From Rhodovulum tesquicola (GTDB taxonomy: Bacteria > Pseudomonadota > Alphaproteobacteria > Rhodobacterales > Rhodobacteraceae): a stretch of 64,000 bases of DNA. The stretch spans positions 141,967-205,966 of the forward strand of contig NZ_JAMYDV010000004.1 of NCBI RefSeq assembly GCF_024128855.1, read 5' to 3'. Of the stretch, positions 28,553 through 38,545 are shown in pieces (position 1 is the first letter of the stretch; each line of letters starts with the position of its first letter). A program made the position numbers and the translations under genes. Under the pieces are notes generated by a model that made no database searches, was not told the origin of the DNA, and saw only the letters and a list, made by a program, of their open reading frames with translations.

Positions 28553-28774
28553 TCAGGCGGAAAAGATCATGGGCGTGATGATCCGCGCCTGGCTCCAGGC
28601 GCGGGCGATCGGGCCCTTTGTGTTCAGATCACCGTTGCGCAGCACCGACAGCAGCGTGGCAATGAAGGCCAGCGGCAGCGCTGCGAGGAAGATGATCGTG
28701 AAGTAGACGGCGAATTCCGCTTTCGGCGGCCGGTGCGCGCGTGCGACATGGACGTCGGAAGTCTGGTCGGTCAT
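28553..28774 (-). CDS. pufQ: PufQ, bacteriochlorophyll synthesis/assembly protein
   Basis: This 73-aa protein has one central membrane helix (about 20-45, [20 protein letters not shown]) and a tail rich in Arg. PufQ affects bacteriochlorophyll supply and antenna assembly in Rhodobacter, probably by handling pigment intermediates. Its ATG shares ATGA with the bchZ stop. The 128-bp stretch between pufQ and pufB (28425-28552) has no further gene and probably holds processing sites of the puf mRNA. Confidence 0.9.
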   Translation of the reverse strand: MTDQTSDVHVARAHRPPKAEFAVYFTIIFLAALPLAFIATLLSVLRNGDLNTKGPIARAWSQARIITPMIFSA

Positions 28775-30252
28775 CTGCTGTCTCCCTTTTCAAGTCGTTC
28801 GAAACCGGCAGGCGCAAGCGCCTCGACCGTTTCCCGCACCACCCGCTCGGCACCCTGTTCGAGCGCAGCCTTCTCGGCCGCGTCGCGCAGGGATTTCGCT
28901 GCGGAGATGCGAGTGAGAACCGGGTGTTCCGCCACGATCCTGTCGAGAAGCGCCTGAGCGTCCTCGTCCCAGGGAAAGTCGCGGCGAAGCCGGGTAGGCG
29001 TCGCTGCGGCCGAGTCCATCTCGGCGCCCAGCGGCAGAATGTGGAAGAGTGCGTCGAACAGAGCGTTGCACACTTCCTGAAGCAGATAGGTCGCACCGGC
29101 ATAACCCATGAAGGGCGTCCCCGTCGCGCGCCGGATCGCCGCACCCGGGAAGCCCGCCGGGATGAAGGCCGGCTTCGGCCCATGCCCGGCCGACAGCTCG
29201 GCCAGATAGATCTTCTCGTTGATCGAGCCCATCACGACCAGCGGCCGCTTCTGCGCCATCAGCGCACGGACCTGTTCGTTGTCGGTCTTGGCGCCGCGCT
29301 GGCGGGCCACCGCAAAGGCGCAGGGAAAACCCAGATCGCTTTCCATGAAGTGGCGCACGCCGCGGGCATAGGTCTCGTTCGCGACGATGGCAAAGCTGGC
29401 CGTGGCAAAGAAATCCTGCGTCACCGACCGCCAAAGATCCCAGACCGGCTTGATCGTCGAATGCTTCTCGCGCGCGATGAAGGGCTCGGGGTCAAGGCCC
29501 AGCATCTCGCCCAGCTTGCGCAGGAATTTCGTCGTCGAGTCGACGCCGATGGGCGCCTGAAGGTAAGGCTTGCCCAGAACCTCGGCCAGGCCGCGCCCGA
29601 ACTCGCGATACATCACGATGTTGACGTCGGCATTCACCAGGTTGCGCATCTCGGCCAGATGGGCACCCAGCGGCATCACCATGTTGACCTCGGCGCCAAT
29701 GCCTTCGACCAGGCGCCGGATCTCGGCCAGGTCGGAGGGCATGTTGAACACGCCATACATCGGCCCAAGGATGTTGACCCGCGGCTTCGCGCCTTCTTCG
29801 CGCTTCTTCTCGGGGGGCATCCGACCCTTGGTCATACCGAACTCGGTGAAGATCCAGGTCATCGCCCGGTCGGCGGCTTCCCATTGATCCTCGTCGATGG
29901 TGCGCGGCAGGAAGCGCTGGATGTTGGTGCCCATGGGCGTCACGCCGCCGCCGATCATCTCGGCGATCGAACCGGTGACGACGACCGCGGGCAGCGCCGG
30001 GTCCAGCGTCTTCCAGGCGCGCTTCATCGCGCCCTCCGTGCCATCGCGGCCCAGTTCTTCCTCGCCCAGGCCGGTGACGACGATGGGCAACTCGTGCGGG
30101 GGCAGCGCGTCGGTGTAGTGCAGCACAGAGGTGACCGGCAGGTTCTCGCAGCCCACAGGGCCGTCGATGACCACCTGCAGGCCCTTGACGGCACAGAAGG
30201 CGTAAACGGCCCCCCAGTACCCTCCGGCTCTGTCGTGATCCTGAACCAGCAT
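28771..30252 (-). CDS. bchZ: Chlorophyllide a reductase subunit Z
   Basis: The product has 493 aa. With BchY it forms the catalytic NifDK-like part of chlorophyllide a reductase, which reduces ring B to give the bacteriochlorin; BchX supplies electrons. Conserved features are the opening [20 protein letters not shown] and [10 protein letters not shown] (cluster Cys) and the later [20 protein letters not shown]. The start ATG (30252) shares one base with the bchY stop (TGATG). The puf promoter in Rhodobacter lies inside the 3' part of bchZ; I did not identify its exact site. Confidence 0.95.
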   Translation of the reverse strand: MLVQDHDRAGGYWGAVYAFCAVKGLQVVIDGPVGCENLPVTSVLHYTDALPPHELPIVVTGLGEEELGRDGTEGAMKRAWKTLDPALPAVVVTGSIAEMIGGGVTPMGTNIQRFLPRTIDEDQWEAADRAMTWIFTEFGMTKGRMPPEKKREEGAKPRVNILGPMYGVFNMPSDLAEIRRLVEGIGAEVNMVMPLGAHLAEMRNLVNADVNIVMYREFGRGLAEVLGKPYLQAPIGVDSTTKFLRKLGEMLGLDPEPFIAREKHSTIKPVWDLWRSVTQDFFATASFAIVANETYARGVRHFMESDLGFPCAFAVARQRGAKTDNEQVRALMAQKRPLVVMGSINEKIYLAELSAGHGPKPAFIPAGFPGAAIRRATGTPFMGYAGATYLLQEVCNALFDALFHILPLGAEMDSAAATPTRLRRDFPWDEDAQALLDRIVAEHPVLTRISAAKSLRDAAEKAALEQGAERVVRETVEALAPAGFERLEKGDSR

Positions 30253-31832
30253 CAGATCATTTCCTCCGCCTTCTCGGCGCGACGCTTCTTGTCGAGTTTC
30301 TTCTGGTGGGCTTCCCGGAACTCGGGGTGGAGATTCGGATTCCCCTCCCACACGCCCGCGGTATCGCCCTCTCCGACACCTTCGAAGAATTCGCGCATCG
30401 ACGCCATGCGGCCCTTGTTCGCAATCGCCGAGTTCACCACCTGCGCGAGCGACCCCGCCCCGGCCGGTCCCATCAGCGGACGAGCCGAAATCAGGTTGGT
30501 GAAGTAGAGGCCCGGGATCGCCAGTTCCTTGGCCTTCTGCACGACCGGCGTGGTGCCGATGGCAAGATCGGGCCGGATCGCCTCCATCGCGGCGCAATCA
30601 TCCTCGAGCGAGGCGCGGAACTTGACCTTGACGCCCTTGGATTCCAGCCAGTCGCGATCGGCTTCGGATTGCTTCGTCTTCGCACAAGCCGTTCCGACAT
30701 AAGGAATATTTGCACCGGACTCGATCAGCAGACGGGCCACCAGCAGTTCCGATCCCTCATAGCCCGACAGCGTGATCGTGCCGTTGATCGGCGCCCCGGC
30801 CAGCGCGCCCTTGATGGCGGGCAGGAACATGTTCTGCGCCGCCGCGACCTTGTCGGCAGGCAGGCCGAAGGCATCGCCGATATTGGCAAGCCAAGCGGCT
30901 GTGCCATCATGTCCCACCGGGGCCGAGCCGACGATGGGCCGGCCGGCCGCGTCGAATTCACGCATGGCCGCGGTGTAGAACGGATGGATCGCCGCCACGG
31001 CGCCGCAATCCAGCGCTGCGTAAAGCTCGCGCCATTCGCGGCAGGGCACGACGGGGCCGCAGGCCAGCCCCAGCGGGTCGAGCAGCTTGCCGATCACGAT
31101 GGGATCGGCCGGGAACATCTCGCCCAGAAGCGTCACGGTCGGCCGGTCGGACAGCCCGCCCTCGGGCGCGGCGACGGGGCCTGCCATGATCTCCTTGCGG
31201 GCATAGTTCAGCATCGCGCCCGCCAGCACGTCCTTGGCCTCGGCATGGGTCGGCACGCCGAAACCCGGCACGTCGATGCCCACGATCCGCACGCCGTTGA
31301 TCTCGTCCGGCAGCAGCCGCAGCGGCACGCCCGAGGCGGTGGGAACGCACAGGTTCGTAACCACGATGGCGTCATAGCGGTCGGGATCGGCCAGTTCGTG
31401 CACCGCCTCGCGGATATCCTCGAACAGCTTGCCGGTGACCAGCGTTTCGGAACTGAACGGGACGTAGCCCACCGACCGCCGCGCGCCGTAGAAATGGCTG
31501 ACGAAGGTCAGGCCATAGACGCAGCAGGCCGACCCCGACAGCACCGTCGCCACGCGCCGCATCCGGAGGCCCACGCGGAGCGAGCCGAAGGCCGGGCACA
31601 TGCTTTGCGGCTTGTCATGCGGGCCTTGCGGATAATCCTTGGCATACTGGTCGAGAATCTCGGACTTGCCCGCGCTGCGGGCTGCCGTTTCCATCTCGCC
31701 CGCTCCGGCATGGCAGCCCATGCCGTCGCCCAGCGCCGGATCGACCGCCTGGGGGGCGTTTCCCTGCCCCCTTGGCGTGCCTTCGATCACCTGCGCCCTG
31801 TGGGCGGTGTCATATGTGACCTCTTCGGTCAT
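30252..31832 (-). CDS. bchY: Chlorophyllide a reductase subunit Y
   Basis: This 526-aa NifD-like subunit of chlorophyllide a reductase acts with BchZ and BchX. Cys residues at MCPAFGSLR and SACCVYGL, and [11 protein letters not shown], are the expected cluster-binding positions. The first about 70 residues, rich in Gly, Ala and charged residues, are less conserved. ATG 31832 has GGAGG upstream and shares ATGA with the stop of a small upstream frame. It is co-transcribed from the bchC promoter. Confidence 0.95.
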   Translation of the reverse strand: MTEEVTYDTAHRAQVIEGTPRGQGNAPQAVDPALGDGMGCHAGAGEMETAARSAGKSEILDQYAKDYPQGPHDKPQSMCPAFGSLRVGLRMRRVATVLSGSACCVYGLTFVSHFYGARRSVGYVPFSSETLVTGKLFEDIREAVHELADPDRYDAIVVTNLCVPTASGVPLRLLPDEINGVRIVGIDVPGFGVPTHAEAKDVLAGAMLNYARKEIMAGPVAAPEGGLSDRPTVTLLGEMFPADPIVIGKLLDPLGLACGPVVPCREWRELYAALDCGAVAAIHPFYTAAMREFDAAGRPIVGSAPVGHDGTAAWLANIGDAFGLPADKVAAAQNMFLPAIKGALAGAPINGTITLSGYEGSELLVARLLIESGANIPYVGTACAKTKQSEADRDWLESKGVKVKFRASLEDDCAAMEAIRPDLAIGTTPVVQKAKELAIPGLYFTNLISARPLMGPAGAGSLAQVVNSAIANKGRMASMREFFEGVGEGDTAGVWEGNPNLHPEFREAHQKKLDKKRRAEKAEEMI

Positions 31833-31966
31833 GCGTCCTCCATCTCGCGCATGGGGGCCGGTTCGCGGTCGGCCGCCTTGCGATGCGCGTCAGGTTCCGG
31901 TTTCTCGTGATGGGAGAGCGCCTTCAGCGCCGCGTCCCAGCGGGAGAGTTCGTCGAGGTCAAACAT
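31829..31966 (-). CDS. Small 45-codon frame coupled between bchX and bchY
   Basis: The frame begins at ATG 31966 inside the last codons of bchX (8-nt overlap) and ends with TGA sharing ATGA with the bchY start, so it exactly fills the gap. GAGGTGG lies 9 nt before its ATG. The product [20 protein letters not shown] continues as a charged, helix-prone peptide (EKPEPDAHRKAADREPA) ending MREMEDA, with no membrane segment or Cys. I know no family. The double overlap in a tight operon favours real translation. It may instead only carry ribosomes to bchY, or be chance. Confidence 0.5.
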   Translation of the reverse strand: MFDLDELSRWDAALKALSHHEKPEPDAHRKAADREPAPMREMEDA

Positions 31967-32960
31967 CGTCGTAGACCACCTCGAGGGATTTCTTGGGCTT
32001 GGCGTTCTTGCCGCGCATGTCCGCGTCGGTCGCGGGCATCAGTTCGAACCCGGCGCCGGTTTCCTCGGGGCTGAACAGGCCCAGCAGGCCGTCCTGGTCC
32101 AGCGGCGCGGGCCGGATCGGCGGGGCCTCTGCCACGGCTTCGGCCAGCGCGCCGAACAGCTCGCCCCAGGGCCCGGCATTGGTGCCGACGATCTGGTAAT
32201 TGGCCGATTTCCGGCGTAGCTCCTCGTCCTGCGGGATCGCGGCCAGCACGGGGATGTTCACCGCCTTGGCGAAAGCCTGCGCCTCGCCGGTGCCATCATC
32301 CTTGTTGATGACCAGCCCCGCGACGCCGACATTGCCGCCGAGCTTGCGGAAATATTCCACCGCCGAGCAGACATTGTTGGCCACATAGAGCGATTGCAGG
32401 TCGTTGCTGCCCACCAGGATCACCTTCTGCGCCATGTCGCGGGCGATGGGCAGGCCGAAGCCGCCGCAGACCACGTCGCCCAGGAAGTCGAGCAGGACAT
32501 AGTCGAAATCCCAGTCGTGGAAGCCCAGCTTTTCCAGCAGTTCGAAGCCGTGGATGATGCCGCGCCCGCCGCAGCCGCGGCCGACCTCGGGGCCGCCGAG
32601 TTCCATCGCGAAGACGCCGTTCCGCTTGAAGCAGACATCGCCGATCTGCACCTCTTCGCCAGCGAGCTTCTTCCTGGTCGAGGTCTCGATGATCGTCGGG
32701 CAGGCCTTGCCGCCGAACAGCAGGCTGGTCGTGTCCGATTTCGGGTCGCAGCCGATCAGGAGCACGCGCTTGCCCTGTTCGGCCATCATGTTGGACAGGT
32801 TGGCCAGCGTGAACGACTTGCCGATGCCGCCCTTGCCGTAGATCGCGATGATCTGGGTCTTCTTGGTCGGCTCGGTCAGGGGGATGTCATCCAGAGGCTC
32901 GTTCGCCTCGTCCCTCAACCGCTGGTCGATGTCTTTGATATTCGGGACATCAAGCGTCAT
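31959..32960 (-). CDS. bchX: Chlorophyllide a reductase iron protein BchX
   Basis: This 333-aa NifH-like ATPase passes electrons to BchYZ. The P-loop is GKGGIGKS (42-49). C130 and C165 bridge the [4Fe-4S] cluster between the two subunits, in GRGCGGRGI and [16 protein letters not shown] is switch-like. An N-terminal extension of about 33 residues precedes the Fe-protein fold, as usual for BchX. Its start overlaps the end of bchC by 11 bp. Confidence 0.97.
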   Translation of the reverse strand: MTLDVPNIKDIDQRLRDEANEPLDDIPLTEPTKKTQIIAIYGKGGIGKSFTLANLSNMMAEQGKRVLLIGCDPKSDTTSLLFGGKACPTIIETSTRKKLAGEEVQIGDVCFKRNGVFAMELGGPEVGRGCGGRGIIHGFELLEKLGFHDWDFDYVLLDFLGDVVCGGFGLPIARDMAQKVILVGSNDLQSLYVANNVCSAVEYFRKLGGNVGVAGLVINKDDGTGEAQAFAKAVNIPVLAAIPQDEELRRKSANYQIVGTNAGPWGELFGALAEAVAEAPPIRPAPLDQDGLLGLFSPEETGAGFELMPATDADMRGKNAKPKKSLEVVYDDV

Positions 32961-33897
32961 GTTCGGCTCCCCAGTTCAGGATCATTTTCAGACAGGCAGG
33001 ATCGTTGAATGCGGTTTCATAGGCTTCTGCGGCCTTTTCCGCGGGAACGCTGTGGGTAATCAGACCCCCCAGCGACAACGCCCCGGCTTCCACAAGCTGG
33101 CGCGTTGCAATCAGGTCGTCGCGCTCCCACTCGGCGGCGATGCGCAGCCGGGCCTCCTTCATGAAGGCGGGCGGGAAGGCGAAGGACAGAGGTTGGGTAT
33201 AGAACCCGGCCAGCACCACCTCGCCGCCCTTGGCGATGCGGGTGATGAGGCTGTCAAGCAGGCTGCCGACGCCCGAGGCGTCGTAGATCGTGCGGTAGTC
33301 GCGGCGCGGGTCCTCGTCGGGGTGCAGCACTTCGTAGCCTTCGGCGCCACCGGCCCGGGCGGGGTTGATCTCCCACACGGTCGGGGCGGGGGCACCGGCG
33401 GCGATGGTCAGCCGCGCCAGAAGGCGGCCCAGAACGCCGTGGCCCACGATGAGTTCCGGCATCTTCTTGTCGACGCCCGCCAGCGCGTGCCGCGCCGTCG
33501 CGGCCAGCGCCAGCAACGCCCCCTCGGCACCAAGGCCAGGGTCGATGCGGGTCACGCGGCTGGCATCGGTCACCAGCCGCCGGGCGGAGCCGCCGAACAG
33601 GCCGAACGCCCCGTCATAGCAGTTGGCACCGGGCACGAAGACGCGCTCGCCCACCTTGAAATTCGTGTCGGACCCGGCCTCGACCACCTCGCCCGCGGCC
33701 TCGTAGCCGGGCACCAGCGGATAGCCCATGCCGGGGAAGGGCGGCATCTCGCCGGTATAGAACAACTTTTCGGTGCCGGTGGAGATGCCGGAATGCGAGA
33801 TCTGCACGACCAGATCGCGCGGCCCCGGCTCCGTCAGCGCCAGCCTGCCGAGCCCAAGCTCCTTGGGGCCCCGAAGGATGACGGCTGTGGTTTCCAT
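32950..33897 (-). CDS. bchC: 3-hydroxyethyl bacteriochlorophyllide a dehydrogenase
   Basis: The product has 315 aa and oxidises the ring-A hydroxyethyl group to acetyl, late in bacteriochlorophyllide a synthesis. It is a medium-chain dehydrogenase without clear zinc ligands; conserved parts are [25 protein letters not shown] and [14 protein letters not shown] (cofactor fold). ATG 33897 gives [15 protein letters not shown]. It is the first gene of bchCXYZ and carries its own promoter with two CrtJ/PpsR sites. In Rhodobacter this transcript reads on into puf. Confidence 0.94.
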   Translation of the reverse strand: METTAVILRGPKELGLGRLALTEPGPRDLVVQISHSGISTGTEKLFYTGEMPPFPGMGYPLVPGYEAAGEVVEAGSDTNFKVGERVFVPGANCYDGAFGLFGGSARRLVTDASRVTRIDPGLGAEGALLALAATARHALAGVDKKMPELIVGHGVLGRLLARLTIAAGAPAPTVWEINPARAGGAEGYEVLHPDEDPRRDYRTIYDASGVGSLLDSLITRIAKGGEVVLAGFYTQPLSFAFPPAFMKEARLRIAAEWERDDLIATRQLVEAGALSLGGLITHSVPAEKAAEAYETAFNDPACLKMILNWGAEHDA

Positions 33898-33960
33898 GGG
33901 CAACTCCCTTCCCGCTTCTCCCCCGAGTGACTCGGGACTCACACATCGGTGATCGGTTTT

Positions 33961-34004
33961 TGTCAGTTTACTTGGACAGCCCCAAGTGTCAACTTTATTA
34001 GACA
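33961..34004 (-). promoter_or_regulatory. bchC promoter with two CrtJ/PpsR palindromes
   Basis: Two perfect TGT-N12-ACA sites lie at 33961-33978 and 33987-34004, 8 bp apart; both start TGTC, and the first also ends GACA. On the minus strand TTGACA (33992-33987) and TAAACT (33970-33965), 16 nt apart, make a sigma-70-like promoter covered by both sites. This matches the known Rhodobacter bchC promoter, where CrtJ/PpsR represses under oxygen. Repression of bchCXYZ (and part of puf) is inferred. Confidence 0.88.
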
Positions 34005-34018
34005 GGTCGGCGCGACCA

Positions 34019-35140
34019 TTATGTCGCCCCAGGCTTACACCCGGTCACGACCGACGTGACAAAGGCGCGCCGGGGGCGGGGGGTTTCGATCCGCTCGAAT
34101 CCGGCCTCGCGCATCAGCTCCGCGATCCGCGCCTGCGACCGCGCCTTTCCGGTCTGCATCGCCATGCAGTAAAAGGCGAAATAGGCATCCCCCGCCCGGT
34201 CCGGGCGCGCGCCGCCCGCCATCGGCTCGGACACGATGAACCGTCCGCCGGGCGGCAGCGCCGCAAAGATTTTCGCCATCAATGCGCGCACCGTTTCGTC
34301 CGCATGGTCATAACAGACCCGGATCAGCGAGATCGCATCCGCCCCCGCGGGCAGCGGATCGTCGCGGAAGCTGCCCCCAGTGACGGTGACGCGATCCGCC
34401 ATGCCCGCCGCGCGAAACCGCGCCTCGGCGGCGGGCACCACGGCGGGCAGGTCGAACAGCGTCATCTTCAGGCCCGGATTGGCCGCACCGATGGCCGCCA
34501 GAAACGCGCCGGTGCCGCCGCCCACGTCCAGAAGATGCGTGATGCCCTCAAACGGGATCGTGCGCAGCGTTTCCTCGGCCACCAGCGCCTGGCTGTCGGC
34601 CATCAGTTGCGAGTAGCGTTGCGCCACCTCCGGGTTTTCGGCCGCGCCCGCGCCGAAGACATAGGGCCAGAAGCGGGCAAGCTCGGTCTCGCGCGCACCA
34701 CGCAGCAGCGCGACCGGATCCTCGAGGTCACGATAGAAGACATCATGGTGGCGGATCATGCCGATCACGCCGGGCGCCCCGACCAGCGCCGCGCCCAGCG
34801 CGGAAAGCTGATAGCCGCCCTCCACCCTGTCGAACAGGCCCAGCGCGGTTGCGGCCTGGCACAGCGCCTCCATCCGGTCCTCGGGGATGCGGCTGCGGTC
34901 GGCCAGCGCGGCAACGGTTTGCGGCGCGTCGAACGTGGCCTCCAGCAGGTCCAGTTCGACCACAGCATAAAGCACCTGGCTGTAGACGAAGCCCGAAACC
35001 AGGTCGAACAGCCGCTCGCCCTCGCGCCGCGCATGCCCGCGGGTCAGGGGAAAGCGGCTGGCCCAGGACTGGAACCCGCGCGAGGCGATCTTGCGGTTGC
35101 GCCAGCGGCGCCAGCCGAACCCGCGAGAGGCGTCAGTCAT
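34019..35140 (-). CDS. crtF: Hydroxyneurosporene O-methyltransferase
   Basis: This 373-aa SAM-dependent methyltransferase adds the 1-methoxy group in the spheroidene pathway. The SAM-binding loop is [11 protein letters not shown], followed by the acidic FDLP. An N-terminal dimerisation region with [16 protein letters not shown] is typical of CrtF. The start overlaps the crtE stop by 4 bp (ATGA), so crtEF is one unit. It ends 14 bp before the first CrtJ site of the bchC promoter, and transcription can continue into bchC. Confidence 0.94.
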   Translation of the reverse strand: MTDASRGFGWRRWRNRKIASRGFQSWASRFPLTRGHARREGERLFDLVSGFVYSQVLYAVVELDLLEATFDAPQTVAALADRSRIPEDRMEALCQAATALGLFDRVEGGYQLSALGAALVGAPGVIGMIRHHDVFYRDLEDPVALLRGARETELARFWPYVFGAGAAENPEVAQRYSQLMADSQALVAEETLRTIPFEGITHLLDVGGGTGAFLAAIGAANPGLKMTLFDLPAVVPAAEARFRAAGMADRVTVTGGSFRDDPLPAGADAISLIRVCYDHADETVRALMAKIFAALPPGGRFIVSEPMAGGARPDRAGDAYFAFYCMAMQTGKARSQARIAELMREAGFERIETPRPRRAFVTSVVTGCKPGAT

Positions 35141-36006
35141 TCGGCGGCCTGGCGCGAGGGCTCGGGGATCAGCCGTTCGGCCATGACGCGGACCATCTGG
35201 GCCAGCTGCGCCTCGCCCGGGCAGGACGGGATCGAGGCGATGGCGCCCGACAGGATGTCCTTGAACCGCTGCACGGCGCCATCGACGCCCAGTTCGGCCA
35301 CGGCGCTCGGCCGACCATTGGCGGCGTCCTGACCAGCGGGCTTGCCCATCGTCTCGGCGTCAAGCAGCGCGTCCTTCAGGTCATCGGCGACCTGGAACGC
35401 CTCGCCGATGCGGTCGCCCAGTTCCTCCCACGGCTCGGCCTCATGGCCGGCCGCAACGGCGCCCATCGAGGTCGCCGCGATGAACAACGCGCCGGTCTTG
35501 GCGCGGTGATAGGCGGACAGGTCGATCTTGTCCTCGCTCTCCCAGCCCTGCCCCGCGCAGATGCCATAGGGCATGCCGGTGCGCACGCCGAGGATGCGGA
35601 TCAGTTCCACTGCGCGCTGGCAGTCGTGATGCGCCGCACGCGCCAGCACCTCGAACCCCGCGACGATCAGGCTGTCGCCGGTCAACAGCGCCAGCGGCTC
35701 GCCATAGGCCTTGTGCAAAGCGGGCTTGCCGCGGCGGATATCGGCATTGTCGAAACAGGGCATGTCGTCATGCACAAGGCTGGCGGAATGGATCAGCTCG
35801 ATCGCCACCGCGGCGGCATCGGCCAGTTCCGGCTTGCCGTCGCCGCAGGCCAGCGCGACATTCAGGCAGATCCTGGGACGGATGCGCGCACCGCCCGGAG
35901 ACATCGCGTATTCCAGCGCCGAGGCGAGTTTCGGCGGGGCGGCCCCGGCCTGTCCCTCTGCGATCGCACGGCTGATGGCGGATTCGATGCGGCCCGAAAG
36001 GTCCAT
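35137..36006 (-). CDS. crtE: Geranylgeranyl diphosphate synthase
   Basis: This 289-aa polyprenyl synthase makes GGPP for carotenoids and for the bacteriochlorophyll tail. The first Asp motif is DDMPCFDNAD (DDx4D form); the second is QVADDLKDA. ATG 36006 with GGGGAGCC upstream is preferred over an upstream start, giving MDLSGRIES. It is the first gene of the leftward photosynthesis superoperon and shares its control region with the divergent crtD. Confidence 0.95.
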   Translation of the reverse strand: MDLSGRIESAISRAIAEGQAGAAPPKLASALEYAMSPGGARIRPRICLNVALACGDGKPELADAAAVAIELIHSASLVHDDMPCFDNADIRRGKPALHKAYGEPLALLTGDSLIVAGFEVLARAAHHDCQRAVELIRILGVRTGMPYGICAGQGWESEDKIDLSAYHRAKTGALFIAATSMGAVAAGHEAEPWEELGDRIGEAFQVADDLKDALLDAETMGKPAGQDAANGRPSAVAELGVDGAVQRFKDILSGAIASIPSCPGEAQLAQMVRVMAERLIPEPSRQAAE

Positions 36007-36049
36007 GTTGGCTCCCCGTTCTGGTCCGGCCCGCCGCACATTCCCGATG

Positions 36050-36093
36050 TGTCAGGCCAGCGAGACATTCACGATTGTAAATCAGGATGGACA
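36050..36093. promoter_or_regulatory. crtE/crtD divergent control region, two CrtJ/PpsR sites
   Basis: Two perfect TGT-N12-ACA palindromes lie at 36050-36067 and 36076-36093, separated by 8 bp, exactly as in the bchC promoter. The first has the full TGTC-N10-GACA consensus. They sit between the crtE start (36006) and the crtD start (36134) and can control both directions. I could not assign a convincing -10/-35 pair. Confidence 0.87.
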
Positions 36094-36133
36094 GTCTAAG
36101 GTTTCGAGTCAACATTCCTTGAGGTGGATCAAG

Positions 36134-37624
36134 ATGGCCGCAAGGGCTGAGGAAATCGTCGTCATCGGCGCCGGGATGGGGGGGCTTTCGGCGGCGATCC
36201 GGCTGGCCCATGCGGGGCTGAAGGTGCATGTCGTGGACCGCGCGCCCGGGCCGGGCGGCAAGATGCGCACGATGGCGACCGAGGCCGGGCCGGTCGATGC
36301 GGGGCCCACGGTGATGACCCTGCGCCCCGTCTTCGAAGAGCTTTTCGACAGTACCGGCGCGCGGCTGTCCGACTATGTGACGCTGCACCGCGAAGAGGTT
36401 CTGGCGCGGCACTGGTGGCCCGATGGCGGAACGCTGGACCTCTTCGCCGACGAAGCGGCCAGCGCGGACGCCGTGGGCGCCTTTGCCGGGGCGCAGGCGG
36501 AACGCGAGTTCCGCGCCTTCTGCGCCCGGGCAAAGCGGCTCTATCAGGCGTTCGAGGGGCCGATGATGCTGGCGGGCACGCCCTCGCAGGGCGCTCTGAC
36601 GCGGCATGTGCTGATCCATCCCAGGCTGATCCTCGACATGGCGCCGCACAGGACGCTGGCGAAAACGCTGGGCGCGCGGTTCACCGATCCCCGGCTCGCG
36701 CAGCTCTTCGGGCGCTATGCCACCTATGTCGGCGGCTCGCCCTTCCGTTCGCCCGCGATCCTGGGGCTGATCTGGCATGCCGAGGCGCAGGGCGTCTGGC
36801 GGGTCGAGGGCGGCATGAAACGGCTGGCCCACGGGCTGGAACGGCTGGCCCGCACGCAGGGCGCCGCCTTCACCTTCGGCACCGGGGCCGCACAGATCGA
36901 GACGCGCGCGGGCCGCGTCGCGGCCGTGCACCTGGAGGATGGCACCCGCCTGCCCGCCGATATCGTCGTCTTCAACGGCGATCCGGCCGCGCTGGGGGCG
37001 GGGCTGCTGGGCGAGGGCCTGCGCGACACCCTGCCGCGCGCGGCCACCCATCCGCGCAGCCTGTCGGCCTATGTCTGGTCCTATGCCGCCATCCCGAAAG
37101 GGCCGGAGCTTGTCCACCACAACGTCTTTTTCTGCACCGATCCGCATACCGAATTCGATCCGATCGCAAAGGGCCATATGCCCGAGGACGGCACGCTCTA
37201 TATCTGCGCGCAGGACCGGGGCACCGGCGCCTCTCCGCAGGGGCTGGAACGGTTCGAGATCATCATGAACGGCCCGCCCCAGGCGGACGGGGCCGATCCG
37301 ACAGACGAGGAGAAAGAGACGTGCCGGACACGCACCTTCGAGACGCTGGCCCGGTTCGGGCTGGCCTTCGATCCGACGCCGGGGACGGACTGGCTGACGA
37401 CGCCCAGGCAGTTCGCGAAGCTGTTCCCCGCCTCGGAAGGTTCCCTATACGGGCGGAGCCCGCACGGCCTGACAGCCTCGTTGAAGAAGCCCACGGCCCG
37501 GACGAAGGTGGCGGGGCTTTATCTGGCGGGGGGGGGCGCGCATCCGGGGGCGGGCATCCCCATGGCAACCCTCTCCGGCCGGCACGCGGCCGCGGCGATC
37601 TTGACGGACCTTGCTTCGACCTAG
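36134..37624 (+). CDS. crtD: Carotenoid 3,4-desaturase (methoxyneurosporene dehydrogenase)
   Basis: This 496-aa CrtI-family FAD enzyme introduces the 3,4 double bond in the spheroidene branch. The N-terminal dinucleotide fold reads VIGAGMGGLSAA, then VVDRAPGPGGKM. The C-terminal FAD motif is LAGGGAHPGAGIPMA. ATG 36134 has GAGGTGG 7 nt upstream. The HPGAG region includes a run of nine G (37528-37536). The next gene, crtC, begins in another frame near or inside its end. Oxygen and light control is expected through the CrtJ sites upstream. Confidence 0.94.
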   Translation: MAARAEEIVVIGAGMGGLSAAIRLAHAGLKVHVVDRAPGPGGKMRTMATEAGPVDAGPTVMTLRPVFEELFDSTGARLSDYVTLHREEVLARHWWPDGGTLDLFADEAASADAVGAFAGAQAEREFRAFCARAKRLYQAFEGPMMLAGTPSQGALTRHVLIHPRLILDMAPHRTLAKTLGARFTDPRLAQLFGRYATYVGGSPFRSPAILGLIWHAEAQGVWRVEGGMKRLAHGLERLARTQGAAFTFGTGAAQIETRAGRVAAVHLEDGTRLPADIVVFNGDPAALGAGLLGEGLRDTLPRAATHPRSLSAYVWSYAAIPKGPELVHHNVFFCTDPHTEFDPIAKGHMPEDGTLYICAQDRGTGASPQGLERFEIIMNGPPQADGADPTDEEKETCRTRTFETLARFGLAFDPTPGTDWLTTPRQFAKLFPASEGSLYGRSPHGLTASLKKPTARTKVAGLYLAGGGAHPGAGIPMATLSGRHAAAAILTDLAST

Positions 37625-38541
37625 AGGTACCGCCCGACGGCTATGCCTGGTGGTATGTCGACGGCATCAGCCATGACGGCGAACAGCAGATTTCCATCAT
37701 CTCGTTCATCGGCTCGGTGTTCTCGCCCTGGTATCGCTGGTCGGGCCGGAAGAACCCTGAAAACCATTGCTGCATCAACGTCGCCACCTATGGCCGCGGC
37801 GGGCGCTGGACGATGACCGACCGCGGACAGGCCGCCCTGCGCCAGTCGCGCAACAGGTTCGAGGTGGGACCGTCGAAACTGACCTGGACCGGCAGCCAGT
37901 TGCTGATCGACATCGACGAGGTTGCCTGGCCAAGGATGCAGCGGCTGAAGGGGCGGGTCAGGGTGACGCCGTCCGCGATCACCTCGGTCGAGTTGCCGCT
38001 GAAGCAGGACGGAAGCCATGTCTGGCGGCCCTTCGCGCCCTCGTCCGAGATCGAGGTGGACCTGAACCAGCCCGGCTGGCAATGGACGGGGCATGGCTAT
38101 TTCGATGCGAATTTCGGCATCCACGCGCTGGAGGACGATTTCAGCTACTGGACCTGGGGCCGGTTCCCGACGCGCGACAACGGCGCCTACTGCTTCTACG
38201 ATGCCAGCGTGCGGGACGGGTCCGAACTGGCGGTGGGGCTGCATTTCGGCGCGGATGGCTCGGCCGAGGTGATCGACGCGCCGCCGCGCACGCGGTTCGC
38301 CCGGTCGAAATGGCTGGTCCGGCGCGAGACGCGCGCCGACCCGGGCTATGTGCCGCAACAGGTCCACGACATGCTGGACGCACCGTTCTATTGCCGCTCG
38401 GCGGTGCGCACCCGGGTCTTCGGCGAGGAAATGGTGGGCGTGCACGAGGCGCTGGATCTGGACCGCTTCGCCAGCCCGCTTCTGAAGCCGATGCTGGCCG
38501 TCCGGGTGCCGCGCCGGTCGGGCTGGCGTTTTCAGGACTAG
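37603..38541 (+). CDS. crtC: Carotenoid 1,2-hydratase (start codon not identifiable)
   Basis: The frame encodes the conserved CrtC body: GYAWWYVDGISHDG, FIGSVFSPWYRWSG, NHCCINVATYG, WTGHGYFDANFG and SYWTWGRFPT. CrtC hydrates the 1,2 double bond of neurosporene-type carotenoids. The problem is the start. No in-frame ATG, GTG, TTG or CTG lies between the crtD tail and WWYVDG; the first GTG (37717) would cut off conserved residues. I give 37603 as the first codon that looks homologous. Options are a non-canonical start such as ATT 37690, a frameshift, or a sequencing indel. The frame overlaps crtD by about 20 bp. The rest is intact. Confidence 0.85.
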   Translation, partial: DGPCFDLEVPPDGYAWWYVDGISHDGEQQISIISFIGSVFSPWYRWSGRKNPENHCCINVATYGRGGRWTMTDRGQAALRQSRNRFEVGPSKLTWTGSQLLIDIDEVAWPRMQRLKGRVRVTPSAITSVELPLKQDGSHVWRPFAPSSEIEVDLNQPGWQWTGHGYFDANFGIHALEDDFSYWTWGRFPTRDNGAYCFYDASVRDGSELAVGLHFGADGSAEVIDAPPRTRFARSKWLVRRETRADPGYVPQQVHDMLDAPFYCRSAVRTRVFGEEMVGVHEALDLDRFASPLLKPMLAVRVPRRSGWRFQD

Positions 38542-38545
38542 GACC

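Noticed and set aside
36415..37602. Upstream extension of the crtC frame inside crtD
   Set aside because: The extension is Gly/Arg/Ala-rich, out of frame with crtD and unlike any CrtC. A GTG at 37321 with AGGAG upstream would add about 95 nonsense-like residues.
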